Translations under genes and position numbers: made by a program
Assembly: GCF_041807705.1 (NCBI RefSeq)
Contig: NZ_JBGTYY010000001.1
Span: 62,001-126,000, forward strand
Direction: 5' to 3'
Origin: Mannheimia sp041807705
GTDB taxonomy: Bacteria; Pseudomonadota; Gammaproteobacteria; Enterobacterales; Pasteurellaceae
Length of the DNA stretch: 64,000 nt
Notes under the pieces: model-generated
The model's input: the letters and a program-made list of their open reading frames with translations, nothing else
Database searches by the model: none
What the model was told of the DNA's origin: nothing
Part shown: positions 32,705 to 40,746 of the stretch, piece by piece
Position numbering within the stretch: position 1 is the first letter of the stretch
Layout: each line of letters begins with the position of its first letter

Positions 32705-33779
32705 CTATTCCTGAAGCAGTGCTAATAATGCTTCTTTGCTTGGTAAAGCAGTTTGGTATTTACTGGCAAAAATCTGATCGTTATCTTCTGGTAATGTATA
32801 TTTAACAAGTGATTCAGTTTTATCCTGACATAAAATCAAGCCAATTGTTTGATTTTCGCCCTCTAACCGCATTTCACGATCATAATAATTCACATACATC
32901 TGCATTTGTCCAATATCTTGATGTTTGAGCTTTCCTATTTTCAAATCAATCAAGACAAAACAACGCAATAATCGGTTATAAAATACTAGATCAATATAAA
33001 AATGTTGTTCATCAAAACTAATTCTCTTCTGCCGTCCGACAAAAGCGAAACCTGAACCAAGTTCCAATAAAAAATGTTCGAGTTTATCAATTAAGTGTTG
33101 TTCTAATTCATTTTCAGAATAACTAGGCATCTCTGATAAACCAAGAAATTCTAAAATATAAGGATCTTTAACTAAATCTGCTGGTTTTTCTATTTTTTGC
33201 CCTTCTAAAGCTAAAGCCCGAATTTCATCTTTATTTTTACTTAATGCCAAGCGAGTAAAGAGAGCTGAATCATATTGCCTTTCTAACTCTCGTAAACTCC
33301 AATGATTTTTCTCTGCCTCAATTTCATAAAATCGACGCTCATAGGGATCAGAAATACGAATTAGCTTTTGATAATGCGACCAACTCAATGGAAAAGTCTG
33401 TTTTTCAGTATCTTTTTTAATCAATTCGCTAGACACTGTCTGGCGAATTGGCTCTAATTTAGCAAACTCTTTCTCTAAAAATTGGGATTGTTCGCTATGT
33501 CAAATAAAACTGACGCATATTTTTCAAATTAGAAACCGAAAATCCTTTCCCAAACTGCTCTGTGAGTTTTTCAGATAATCCTTTCAACTGACTTTGTGCA
33601 TATTTTGCTCTTTCATTGCCTTGTAATTCATCTTCAACAATCATTCTTCCGATTTCAAAATAAGTCTGCACCATTGTATGATTAACAGTAGTCATCACTT
33701 TTTGGCGAGCCATATCTAACAATATAGCAATCTGTTCAAAGAGTTTATTCCTAACTAATTCTGTCATCTTTTCTCCCAT
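32705..33779 (-). pseudogene. Frameshifted YhcG-type PDDEXK nuclease (DUF1016)
   Basis: Two reading frames together give one YhcG-like protein of about 356 residues. The N-terminal DUF1016 part (33495-33779: KLFEQIAILLDMARQKV...GFSVSNLKNMRQFYLT) ends in TAG. The frame shifted by one base continues at once with S-E-Q-S-Q-F-L-E-K-E-F-A-K-L-E-P-I-R-Q to 32705 and has the nuclease core HFYIDLVFYNRLLRCFVLIDLKIGKL (D...D-x-K). The shift lies at about 33491-33497. The family is found in defence and mobile regions. It is probably inactive unless recoded or a sequencing error. Confidence 0.88.
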
Positions 33780-33870
33780 ACGAGTGGTTACAAAAGTATC
33801 GTTTTTGAATCTTGGTTTGCTAACAACAGCAGAGCTGTGAACAATTTTATCTGATTATTTGCAAAACTTA

Positions 33871-34616
33871 CTACCGAACAAAATATTGCCCGTCAAATTT
33901 ATACTCAATTCGCTTATTGGTTACTTTTCCGTTTGGATATTCCGCTGTTTGAACAACAACAGGCAAGCTCAGTATTTTTAACTTATCATCATATTGAATG
34001 AGGCGATTTCGTTTTTCCATTGGTAAATCATATTCTGAGGATGGGTCAAACTCATAGCCAATTTCATCAGTCAAACTTGATGTTTTAAGTAATTTTACAG
34101 GTTTTATTCTTTGTTCAAGCTGATAAACTCTTGCTGTCGTGCCGTGTAGTCGCCCATAGCCAATTTGGTAATCCACTAACCAATAGTAAGTTTTATCATT
34201 TAAGTGAGCGGTAAAAATATCAATAATGTTATGTCCATCTCCTGATTTCAACTTCACATTGCCTTGCTGATCCTGATATTGCCATAATGAATCAAACTCG
34301 TGCAATGTACCGCCACTCTTTAAATCCCAAGAGAAGGTTCGTACTTTTTTATCTACACTTTGGCTTATTGTAAGCCCTACTTCTTTAGCTAACGGAAAAT
34401 CACACTCAAATGAATTTTTCTTGCTCAAATAATGCTCGGTGTAATGATAGAGCTGTTCAGTAGCCACATCTAATTTTTCCAATTCATTCTTACATAGCTA
34501 CCAAACTCTTCCATCTTTTTATAGATCTGAGCAAGATGACTATCTTGTTGCTCGCAACTTTCCGCCCAACTAGAAGCACTAAAAAATATTGCAATTAGAA
34601 AAAGGTATTTCTTCAT
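33871..34616 (-). pseudogene. Frameshifted gene for a secreted protein of unknown function
   Basis: A 48-codon frame (34470-34616) begins MKKYLFLIAIFFSASSWA, a clear signal peptide, and ends in TAG. A second frame (33871-34482) of about 200 residues has no proper start (TTG), and reading back it joins the first after GSY with a one-base shift near 34490-34500. The fused product would be about 250 residues and periplasmic or exported. I do not recognise the family. It contains HYTEHYLSKKNSFECDF and a beta-rich second half. It lies beside the broken YhcG gene within the rnf operon. Confidence 0.75.
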
Positions 34617-34660
34617 CTCGTTTACTTATCCAGTTTGCAAAAATCAGATAAAAATTATTC

Positions 34661-34733
34661 ACAATCCTTGGAAGGATTGTTCACAGCTTCGCTGCCGTTG
34701 GCTTTGCCAACGTTCAAAAAGCGATGCTTTTTG
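34661..34733. repeat. Cluster of three short hairpins
   Basis: ACAATCCTT/AAGGATTGT, CGTTGGC/GCCAACG and AAAAAGC/GCTTTTT follow one another in 73 bp between the frameshifted secreted-protein gene and the TRIC gene. No T-run follows on the minus strand for the first two; the third could act weakly. Possibly a remnant of a repeat element. Confidence 0.5.
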
Positions 34734-34743
34734 TGACTGCTTG

Positions 34744-35379
34744 TTACACCTTCGGTAAATTCAAATTAAATCTAATCGCCAGTAAACGGATAATAATCAC
34801 CGTAAAAACAGTAGCGAGATAAACCCAATCGCTATCTAGTCCAAATGAATTTGCCATTACAAAAATCACACCGCCAATCAGGCTTGCAGTGACATAAACC
34901 TCTTTTTGTAGCACAATCGGTACTTCGTTTCGTAAAATATCTCGAATTACACCACCAAAACAGCCTGTTACACCGCCAAGTGCTACGCAAATAAGTGGGT
35001 GAAGCCCAAAATCTAAACCTTTTTGCACACCGATGACAGTAAACACGCCAAGCCCAATCGCATCGAACACAAGCAAACCAGTTTGCCAACTTTTGCGGGA
35101 AATTTGATTGCGGAAAATAGCAGTAATCACAACTGCCAAAGTAATCATCAACACATAAATCGGCTGTTTCATCCAGAATACAGGGGTTGAGCCAATCATC
35201 ATATCCCGCAATGTGCCACCGCCTACGCCCGTTACAAATGCCAAAATAAACATGCCGAAAATATCCATTTTGTGTTGGCGAGCCGCAATCGCCCCTGAAA
35301 TCGCAAACACGATTGTGCCGATTAAATCCTGAATAAACAGGAACGACCACGGCAGCGGTGGAATTAGCTCGCTAAACAT
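34744..35379 (-). CDS. TRIC-family cation channel protein (YicG/UPF0126 type)
   Basis: 211-residue membrane protein with seven predicted helices in two similar halves. Each half has the glycine signature of prokaryotic TRIC channels: GVGGGTLRDMMIGSTPVFW and GCFGGVIRDILRNEVPIVL. Such proteins form homotrimeric K+/Na+-permeable channels. The start at 35379 (MFSELIPPLPW) follows CAGGAGCAAAAAG and overlaps the last codons of rnfC by eight bases, so translation is coupled to rnfC. Its place inside the rnf operon is not the E. coli or Haemophilus arrangement. Confidence 0.9.
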   Translation of the reverse strand: MFSELIPPLPWSFLFIQDLIGTIVFAISGAIAARQHKMDIFGMFILAFVTGVGGGTLRDMMIGSTPVFWMKQPIYVLMITLAVVITAIFRNQISRKSWQTGLLVFDAIGLGVFTVIGVQKGLDFGLHPLICVALGGVTGCFGGVIRDILRNEVPIVLQKEVYVTASLIGGVIFVMANSFGLDSDWVYLATVFTVIIIRLLAIRFNLNLPKV

Positions 35380-37492
35380 CTTTTTGCTCCTGTTGAGCTT
35401 GCTTACGGGCTTTTGCCCTTGCAATAGCAGCGGCTACAGCCGCTTTGCGTGGGTCGATTTCCGTATTTTCTGTTGGCTCGGGCGAATGGTTATTCGCCCC
35501 TACAGTTGCAATATTTTCCGATTTTTCGACCGCTTGTTGGGCTTCTTTTTTCGCTTTCGCTCGTGCTAATGCTGCGGCAACGGCGGCTTTGCGTGGGTCG
35601 GCTTCTGTATTTTCTGTTGGTTCGGGCGAATGGTTATTCGCCCCTACAGTTGCAATATTTTCCGATTTTTCGACCGCTTGTTGGGCTTCTTTTTTCGCTT
35701 TAGCTCGTGCTAATGCTGCGGCAACAGCCGCTTTGCGTGGGTCTGTTTCCACATTTCCTGTTGGTTCGGACGAATGATTATTCGCCCCTACATTTGTAAT
35801 ATTTTCTGATTTTTCGACCGCTTGTTCTGCCTGTTTGGCTAAACGTCTGGCTTTGCGTTGTGCCATTAAATCGCTGTTATCTGGCTCGCCGTTAGGTTTT
35901 GCTTTTACTTCTGTTGGTTTTTCTTGGGCTGTTTCAGCCGCTTTTTTCGCTTTCAAACGTTCCAGAGCGGCTTTTACAGGATCAACGCCACCTGCATTTG
36001 CCACTTCTTCACGACGTTTTTCAGCGGCTTGTGTGATGCGAGCCGTTCTTGCATCTCGTTCTTTTTGTAAACGGGCTTCTCTTGCCTCAAAGCGGATTTT
36101 TGCTTCTTCTGCCTTGCGAGCTTTTTCCTCAATCTCATTGATTTTTGCTTTTTCTTGGCGGAAATATTGGATAAGCGGAATATAGCTTGGGCAAACGTAA
36201 GCACAAACGCCACACTCAATGCAGGCATCAAGATTATATTCTTTAGACTTATCGTGATCTTCTGCACGAGCAAACCAGTAAAGCTGCTGTGGCAATAAAC
36301 CAACTGGGCAAGCATCAGAACAGTTTGAACAACGAATACAGTTACGCTCAGGCTCTGGCGGAGCATATTCAAAATGATCTGGGGCAATTAAACAGTTTAC
36401 CGTTTTGGTAACAGGTGCTTGCAATGAAGGCAGAATAAATCCCATCATCGGCCCACCTAAAAACACAGGGAAACGCTTGTCAGCTTGATAATCCACTTGC
36501 TCTAATAAGTGTTGAATTGGCGTGCCGAGCCTTGCCCATACATTGCCTTTATTGCGAATTTTATCGCCCGTAAGCGTAACCACTCGTTCAATTAACGGCT
36601 CGTCATCAATAATCGCACGTTTAACCGCATAAGCTGTGCCGACATTATGCATTACAATGCCCATTTGAATGGTGCGTTGCCCTGCGGGGATTTCAAGCCC
36701 GGTCAATACTTGGATTAGCTGATCAGACGCCCCTGACGGATATTTAGTCGGAATGGCTCGCACAAACATATCATTCGAGCCTTTTAGAGCATCTTCTAGG
36801 GCTTTAATGGCGTGCGGTTTGTTGTCCTCAATCGCAATCACTACTTCTTCAGGGCGAAGTACATAACGCAAGATCCGAATGCCTTCAATCAGATCGTGGG
36901 TGTAATCTTGCATTAATCGATCATCACAAGTAATGTAAGGCTCACATTCCGCCCCGTTAATCACGAGCAATTTGCAGCGTTTATCCGCAAGACTTAATTT
37001 TGTTGCGGTTGGGAACACCGCTCCGCCCAAGCCAGCAATGCCGTATTGGTAAACTTTTTGGATAATTTGATCGCTTGTAAGGCTTAAGAAATCTTCTATC
37101 GGCTGGCGTTCTATCCATTCATCTTTGCCATCGGTTTCAATGATAATCGTCGTTTCAGGTAAGCCTGAAGCGTGGGTAGATACATAAGGCTCAATGCCAA
37201 TCACTCGCCCTGACGTTGGGCTGTGTACGGGCAGTTGGCGGTAATGATCACCTTTAGTGAGCGGTTGCCCTTTTAGTACCAAATCGCCTACTTTGACTAA
37301 TAGCTCGCCCGCCACACCTGAATGCTGCACAACTGGCACATAGAAAAAGCGAGGTAAATTAAGGGTACGGATTGGCTTACTGTTGGATTGATCTTTGTTT
37401 TCCATTGGGTGAATACCACCCGGGAAATCCCACAGTTTACCTGTTTCTTTATTTTGGCGGATTCGTTCAATCACTAAATTAGGATTGCTCAT
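35372..37492 (-). CDS. rnfC: Electron transport complex subunit RnfC (RsxC)
   Basis: 706-residue peripheral subunit where NADH and FMN bind. N-terminal Rossmann-like core: FPGGIHP, AGLGGAVFPTATKLSL, VINGAECEPYITCDDRLM and QTLTGLEIPAGQ-like IQVLTGLEIPAGQR. Two 4Fe-4S motifs follow (CIRCSNCSDACP, CIECGVCAYVCP, about residues 380-440). The rest is a long charged Ala/Lys helix with three tandem 48-residue repeats. Length of this tail varies widely among Rnf proteins. The start overlaps rnfB by 14 bases. Confidence 0.95.
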   Translation of the reverse strand: MSNPNLVIERIRQNKETGKLWDFPGGIHPMENKDQSNSKPIRTLNLPRFFYVPVVQHSGVAGELLVKVGDLVLKGQPLTKGDHYRQLPVHSPTSGRVIGIEPYVSTHASGLPETTIIIETDGKDEWIERQPIEDFLSLTSDQIIQKVYQYGIAGLGGAVFPTATKLSLADKRCKLLVINGAECEPYITCDDRLMQDYTHDLIEGIRILRYVLRPEEVVIAIEDNKPHAIKALEDALKGSNDMFVRAIPTKYPSGASDQLIQVLTGLEIPAGQRTIQMGIVMHNVGTAYAVKRAIIDDEPLIERVVTLTGDKIRNKGNVWARLGTPIQHLLEQVDYQADKRFPVFLGGPMMGFILPSLQAPVTKTVNCLIAPDHFEYAPPEPERNCIRCSNCSDACPVGLLPQQLYWFARAEDHDKSKEYNLDACIECGVCAYVCPSYIPLIQYFRQEKAKINEIEEKARKAEEAKIRFEAREARLQKERDARTARITQAAEKRREEVANAGGVDPVKAALERLKAKKAAETAQEKPTEVKAKPNGEPDNSDLMAQRKARRLAKQAEQAVEKSENITNVGANNHSSEPTGNVETDPRKAAVAAALARAKAKKEAQQAVEKSENIATVGANNHSPEPTENTEADPRKAAVAAALARAKAKKEAQQAVEKSENIATVGANNHSPEPTENTEIDPRKAAVAAAIARAKARKQAQQEQKDV
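35395..35830 (-). repeat. Coding repeats in rnfC with embedded uptake signal and palindrome
   Basis: Units of 144 bp encode DPRKAAVAAALARAKAKK, then Q-A-V-E-K (an uptake signal, GACCGCTTGT on the plus strand, for example 35528-35537), then V-G-A-N-N-H-S-P-E-P (the palindrome GGGCGAATGGTTATTCGCCC at 35480-35499, 35624-35643 and, altered, 35768-35787). Two copies are nearly identical, the third more diverged. The palindrome is the same family as the repeat at 15730-15797. Confidence 0.88.
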
Positions 37493-38096
37493 TTTTGCCT
37501 CCGCCGGTAAGTAATTTTTTCTGTAATTCGGTTGTATTTACCACAGGAATAATTAAATTTTGGTCGAACTTCCAATTCCACGATTGCGTGGTTTGTTTAA
37601 CAGGGATCATTTCAATACAGTTTGTCGGACAAGGAGCAACACAAAGCTCACAGCCTGTACACAGATCTGGAATAATGGTGTGCATTGCCTTATTTGTGCC
37701 GATAATCGCATCAACAGGGCAAGCCTGAATACATTTAGTACAGCCAATGCAAAGATCTTCAATGATAAAAGCCACTTTGACTTCGGGTTCTTCCATTCCT
37801 TCCATCGGCGGCACTTCTACCCCTAACAGTTCGGCAAGATTAACCACCAAAGGTTGCCCACCCGGCACACATTTTGTGATGACATCGCCATTGGCAATCG
37901 CCTCAGCGTAAGGCTTACAGCCCGGATAGCCGCATTGTCCGCATTGGCTTTGCGGCAATAAAGCATCAATCTGCTCAACAATGGGATCAGCTTCAACTTT
38001 CAGTTTAATCGAGGAATAGCCCAAAATCGCCCCGAAAATCAGTGCGATAACAGCAATAGCAATAAGAATATAAGCGATAATTGGTAAATCGAGCAT
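37479..38096 (-). CDS. rnfB: Electron transport complex subunit RnfB (RsxB)
   Basis: 205-residue iron-sulfur subunit with one N-terminal membrane helix (IIAYILIAIAVIALIFGAIL). The CGQCGYPGC motif with a downstream cysteine binds one cluster, and two ferredoxin motifs (CIGCTKCIQACP, CTGCELCVAPCP) bind two more. It receives electrons from ferredoxin in the Rnf chain. It overlaps rnfA by one base and rnfC by 14. Confidence 0.97.
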   Translation of the reverse strand: MLDLPIIAYILIAIAVIALIFGAILGYSSIKLKVEADPIVEQIDALLPQSQCGQCGYPGCKPYAEAIANGDVITKCVPGGQPLVVNLAELLGVEVPPMEGMEEPEVKVAFIIEDLCIGCTKCIQACPVDAIIGTNKAMHTIIPDLCTGCELCVAPCPTNCIEMIPVKQTTQSWNWKFDQNLIIPVVNTTELQKKLLTGGGKNEQS

Positions 38097-38677
38097 TAGA
38101 GTTTCACCAATCCTGTAAAACCCATAAAGGCAAGCGACATCAAGCCTGCGGTAATTAAGGCGATAGATGCCCCTTGAAACGGGCGAGGCACATCGGCTGC
38201 CGCTAAGCGTTCACGCAGTGCTGCAAATAATACTAAAACGAGGGAGAAACCGGCTGCGGCACCAAAGCCATAAAGCACAGATTCCACGAGATTATTCGCC
38301 AAATTCACGTTTAACAATGCCACTCCAAGTACGGCACAGTTAGTCGTAATTAGCGGTAAGTAAATGCCTAGTAATCTGTAAAGAGTTGGGCTGGTTTTGT
38401 GTACGATCATCTCGGTTAATTGCACGATCACCGCAATCACTAAAATAAATACGAGTGTGCGTAAAAACTGTGCATTTAACGGCACAAGTAAGTAGGTTTC
38501 CAATAAATAGGCAGAGAGTGAGGCAACCGTTAGTACAAAAGTTGTTGCCAACCCCATTCCAATGGCGGTTTCCACTTTTTTCGACACGCCCATAAACGGA
38601 CAAAGCCCTAGAAATTTCACTAGAACAAAGTTGTTAATAAGTGCCGTGCTGATGATTAACAGAATATAATCGACCAT
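38096..38677 (-). CDS. rnfA: Electron transport complex subunit RnfA (RsxA)
   Basis: 193-residue membrane subunit, six helices, first gene of the operon. I take the ATG at 38677 (MVDYILLIISTALINNFVLVKFLGLCPFMGVSKK) with GTGGA upstream; an in-frame ATG three codons earlier is possible. The NFVLVKFLGLCPFMGVSKK and LITTNCAVLGVALLN motifs pair with those in RnfE to hold the membrane iron-sulfur centre. Promoter region upstream contains an inverted uptake-signal pair. Confidence 0.96.
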   Translation of the reverse strand: MVDYILLIISTALINNFVLVKFLGLCPFMGVSKKVETAIGMGLATTFVLTVASLSAYLLETYLLVPLNAQFLRTLVFILVIAVIVQLTEMIVHKTSPTLYRLLGIYLPLITTNCAVLGVALLNVNLANNLVESVLYGFGAAAGFSLVLVLFAALRERLAAADVPRPFQGASIALITAGLMSLAFMGFTGLVKL

Positions 38678-38697
38678 AAATTCCACAACATAAAGAG

Positions 38698-38757
38698 AAC
38701 AAGCGGTTAAATTTGAGTGATTTTTTGCAAAAAATTGGCAAAATTCGACCGCTTGCT
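38698..38757. repeat. Inverted uptake-signal pair upstream of rnfA
   Basis: ACAAGCGGT and GACCGCTTG face each other around an AT-rich loop with TTTTTTGCAAAAAA. It lies between rnfA and the rhodanese gene, both read leftwards, about 20-80 bp upstream of rnfA. It may fold in an rnfA leader or end the upstream unit. Confidence 0.6.
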
Positions 38758-38879
38758 ATGAAAATTTCAATAAAAAATAACGTGATATTATCCCCTGTTT
38801 TTACATCATTCACAATAAAAAATCAGAGGTAGAATGTTATCGATCAAATAGGTAGGTGGTTATGGCTTAAGATTAGGAA

Positions 38880-38926
38880 AAGCAGGTTCCATTTTTAGTA
38901 TAATCAACTGAAAATGAAAACCTGCC
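38880..38926 (-). terminator. Terminator after the rhodanese gene
   Basis: GCAGGTTTTCATTTT pairs imperfectly with AAAATGGAACCTGC around a long loop, and TTTTCC follows on the minus strand, 15 bp beyond the rhodanese stop. The remaining sequence to 38758 is AT-rich, presumably the rnfA promoter. Confidence 0.65.
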
Positions 38927-38940
38927 TTTAGAGTATGGGG

Positions 38941-39303
38941 TTATTTCAACCCTTTCTTGATAAGATCATTGTATCCGCCCTGATTAGTAACATTCGTATA
39001 ACCAAGTTTTTTCAGTTCATCTAATGCGATTTCAGAACGTCTGCCTGAACGGCAATAAACGTGAATAGGTTCATCTTTACTCAAATTAAGTTTAGTAATT
39101 TGTGTTGAAATCTCTGTATGCGGAATATTTACTGCATTTTCCAAATGCCCTTGAGCAAATTCTTCAGCAGAACGCACATCAATCCATACTCCTGCAGCTT
39201 TGGTTTGCTGTTGCTGAATTTGTGCTTTCTCCGCATAGCTAAAAGTGGCAAAAGGTAAAGCGGATAACGCCATTAATACAGAGAGTAATCGAATCTTTCG
39301 CAT
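38941..39303 (-). CDS. Periplasmic single-domain rhodanese
   Basis: 120-residue sulfurtransferase of the PspE type. A signal peptide (MRKIRLLSVLMALSALPFATFSYA) is followed by one rhodanese domain: VWIDVRSAEEFAQGHLENAVNIPH and the active-site loop VYCRSGRRSEIA with the catalytic cysteine. It is the second gene of a two-gene unit with the AhpD-like gene, 12 bp apart, opposite an AraC regulator. The substrate is unknown. Confidence 0.88.
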   Translation of the reverse strand: MRKIRLLSVLMALSALPFATFSYAEKAQIQQQQTKAAGVWIDVRSAEEFAQGHLENAVNIPHTEISTQITKLNLSKDEPIHVYCRSGRRSEIALDELKKLGYTNVTNQGGYNDLIKKGLK

Positions 39304-39315
39304 ATTTCCTCCATT

Positions 39316-39657
39316 CTATTTTTGTGTTTCGACGGCTTCCATTGCTCGAAGTGCATAAGTATAAGCAGCACCTGCATTCAGAGCGATAGCTGTAGCCAAT
39401 GCACCGGCAATTTCGCTCTCTGTCGCCCCAGCTTTTGCCGCTTCTTCTGCATGAACACTGATACAACTTTCACAACGGGTGGTAATTGCAACAGCAAGAG
39501 CGATCAATTCACGAGTTTTCGCATCAAGAGCTTCTGCCGCTGCTGCGGTATTTAATGCTCGATAAGCCTCAAACATTTTTGGGTGTTCTTGCGCAAGCTT
39601 GCCAAACGATTTTTTAACGTGAGTAGTATGGGCTTTCCAATCAGTAAATTGTTGCAT
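39316..39657 (-). CDS. Carboxymuconolactone decarboxylase/AhpD family protein
   Basis: 113 residues, helical. The redox CxxC motif TRCESCISVHAEEAAKAGATESEIAGAL is the family core, with the conserved histidine four residues after the second cysteine. Such proteins act as peroxidase-linked disulfide reductants; a true decarboxylase is unlikely. Pairing with a rhodanese and a divergent AraC regulator suggests a thiol or oxidant response unit. Confidence 0.88.
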   Translation of the reverse strand: MQQFTDWKAHTTHVKKSFGKLAQEHPKMFEAYRALNTAAAAEALDAKTRELIALAVAITTRCESCISVHAEEAAKAGATESEIAGALATAIALNAGAAYTYALRAMEAVETQK

Positions 39658-39756
39658 TATCTCATTTCTCCTCTAGATTAAATAAAATGCAATGCTATTA
39701 TTGCTATTTTTAGAATGTATTTTTTATTAAAAAGTCTCAATGTATGGTGAAATCGT

Positions 39757-40665
39757 ATGATTGGAAATATTGATAAATTAGTTCAGCTAGCACAAATTCG
39801 AGGAGGAGTGAATGTACAATGCCATTTTCAAGGAAAATGGGCGGTTCAGCATCACGACCATGCCAATCAAGCAGTAGTGCATATCGTTACAGAAGGCTGT
39901 GGTTGGTTGAAATTAGAAAATGGAGAAAGCCGGCAATTACAGAAAGGCGATATTGTACTGCTTAGCCGTTCAGCGGCTCATCAATTAAGTAGCTCAAAAG
40001 ATGTTAACCCTTTTCCGAGCTCGCCGGATATAGAGCAAAAAGGCGGGATACAAATTCGCAAAATTTTTAATGGTCAAGGCAATGAGCTTAAATTATTTTG
40101 TGCACATTTTTACTATGAGCCACATTCAGATCTCTTTATGAATTTACCCGATTGTATCTACATTCATCTTTCTGACCAAATTTTACAGCCTATCCTTAAT
40201 TTATTACATCAAGAAGTAGATAAAGCTGAACAAATTTCACAATTAGCTATAGACAGTCTATCTAATGTGCTGCTAATTCATCTTCTACGCAATTATTTGA
40301 TACAGAAACCTGAAGCAGTTTCAGGCATACTCAAAAGTATTCAAGATCACCGTCTCAGTACACTTGTCAGCCAAATTATATCTTGCCCTGAACAAGATTG
40401 GACTATTGAAAAAATGGTAGAAATATCACATATTTCAAGAGCGCAATTAATGCGGATATTTAAGCAAAAAATAGGAATAACGCCTCACGCCTTTGTCCAT
40501 AATATCCGCTTACAATTAGCAGCAATGATGTTAAAAAATTCCTCATCATCAGTATTGACGATTGCCCTTTCCTGCGGATTTCTATCAGAGACACATTTTA
40601 GCAAAGCCTTTAAAAACCTATATGGCACTACACCAAGCCGCTATCGAAGAAATGGTATAGATTAA
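39757..40665 (+). CDS. AraC-family regulator with cupin sensor domain
   Basis: 302 residues. The N-terminal cupin-type domain (HIVTEGCGWLKLENGESRQLQKGDIVLLSRSAAHQL) belongs to the AraC cupin_6 group. Two helix-turn-helix units are at the C-terminus: WTIEKMVEISHISRAQLMRIFKQKIGITPHAFVHNIRLQ and SVLTIALSCGFLSETHFSKAFKNLYGTTPSRYR. It is divergent from the AhpD-like/rhodanese unit with 99 bp between, so it probably controls that pair. The effector is unknown. Confidence 0.9.
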   Translation: MIGNIDKLVQLAQIRGGVNVQCHFQGKWAVQHHDHANQAVVHIVTEGCGWLKLENGESRQLQKGDIVLLSRSAAHQLSSSKDVNPFPSSPDIEQKGGIQIRKIFNGQGNELKLFCAHFYYEPHSDLFMNLPDCIYIHLSDQILQPILNLLHQEVDKAEQISQLAIDSLSNVLLIHLLRNYLIQKPEAVSGILKSIQDHRLSTLVSQIISCPEQDWTIEKMVEISHISRAQLMRIFKQKIGITPHAFVHNIRLQLAAMMLKNSSSSVLTIALSCGFLSETHFSKAFKNLYGTTPSRYRRNGID

Positions 40666-40746
40666 CTGCCGGGCTCTCTTTTACCCTATATTTCACGCTA
40701 AAATTCAAGTAAAATAGGGCGAATTTTTTTGTGAGGAATACAAACA

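Noticed and set aside
32705..35379. Prophage or integrative element inside rnf
   Set aside because: No integrase, transposase, tRNA target or flanking direct repeats could be seen; it is only an insertion of genes.
35445..35777. 110-residue reading frame opposite the rnfC tail
   Set aside because: It is the antisense of the rnfC repeats; its internal repetition mirrors the coding repeats and no start signal is present.
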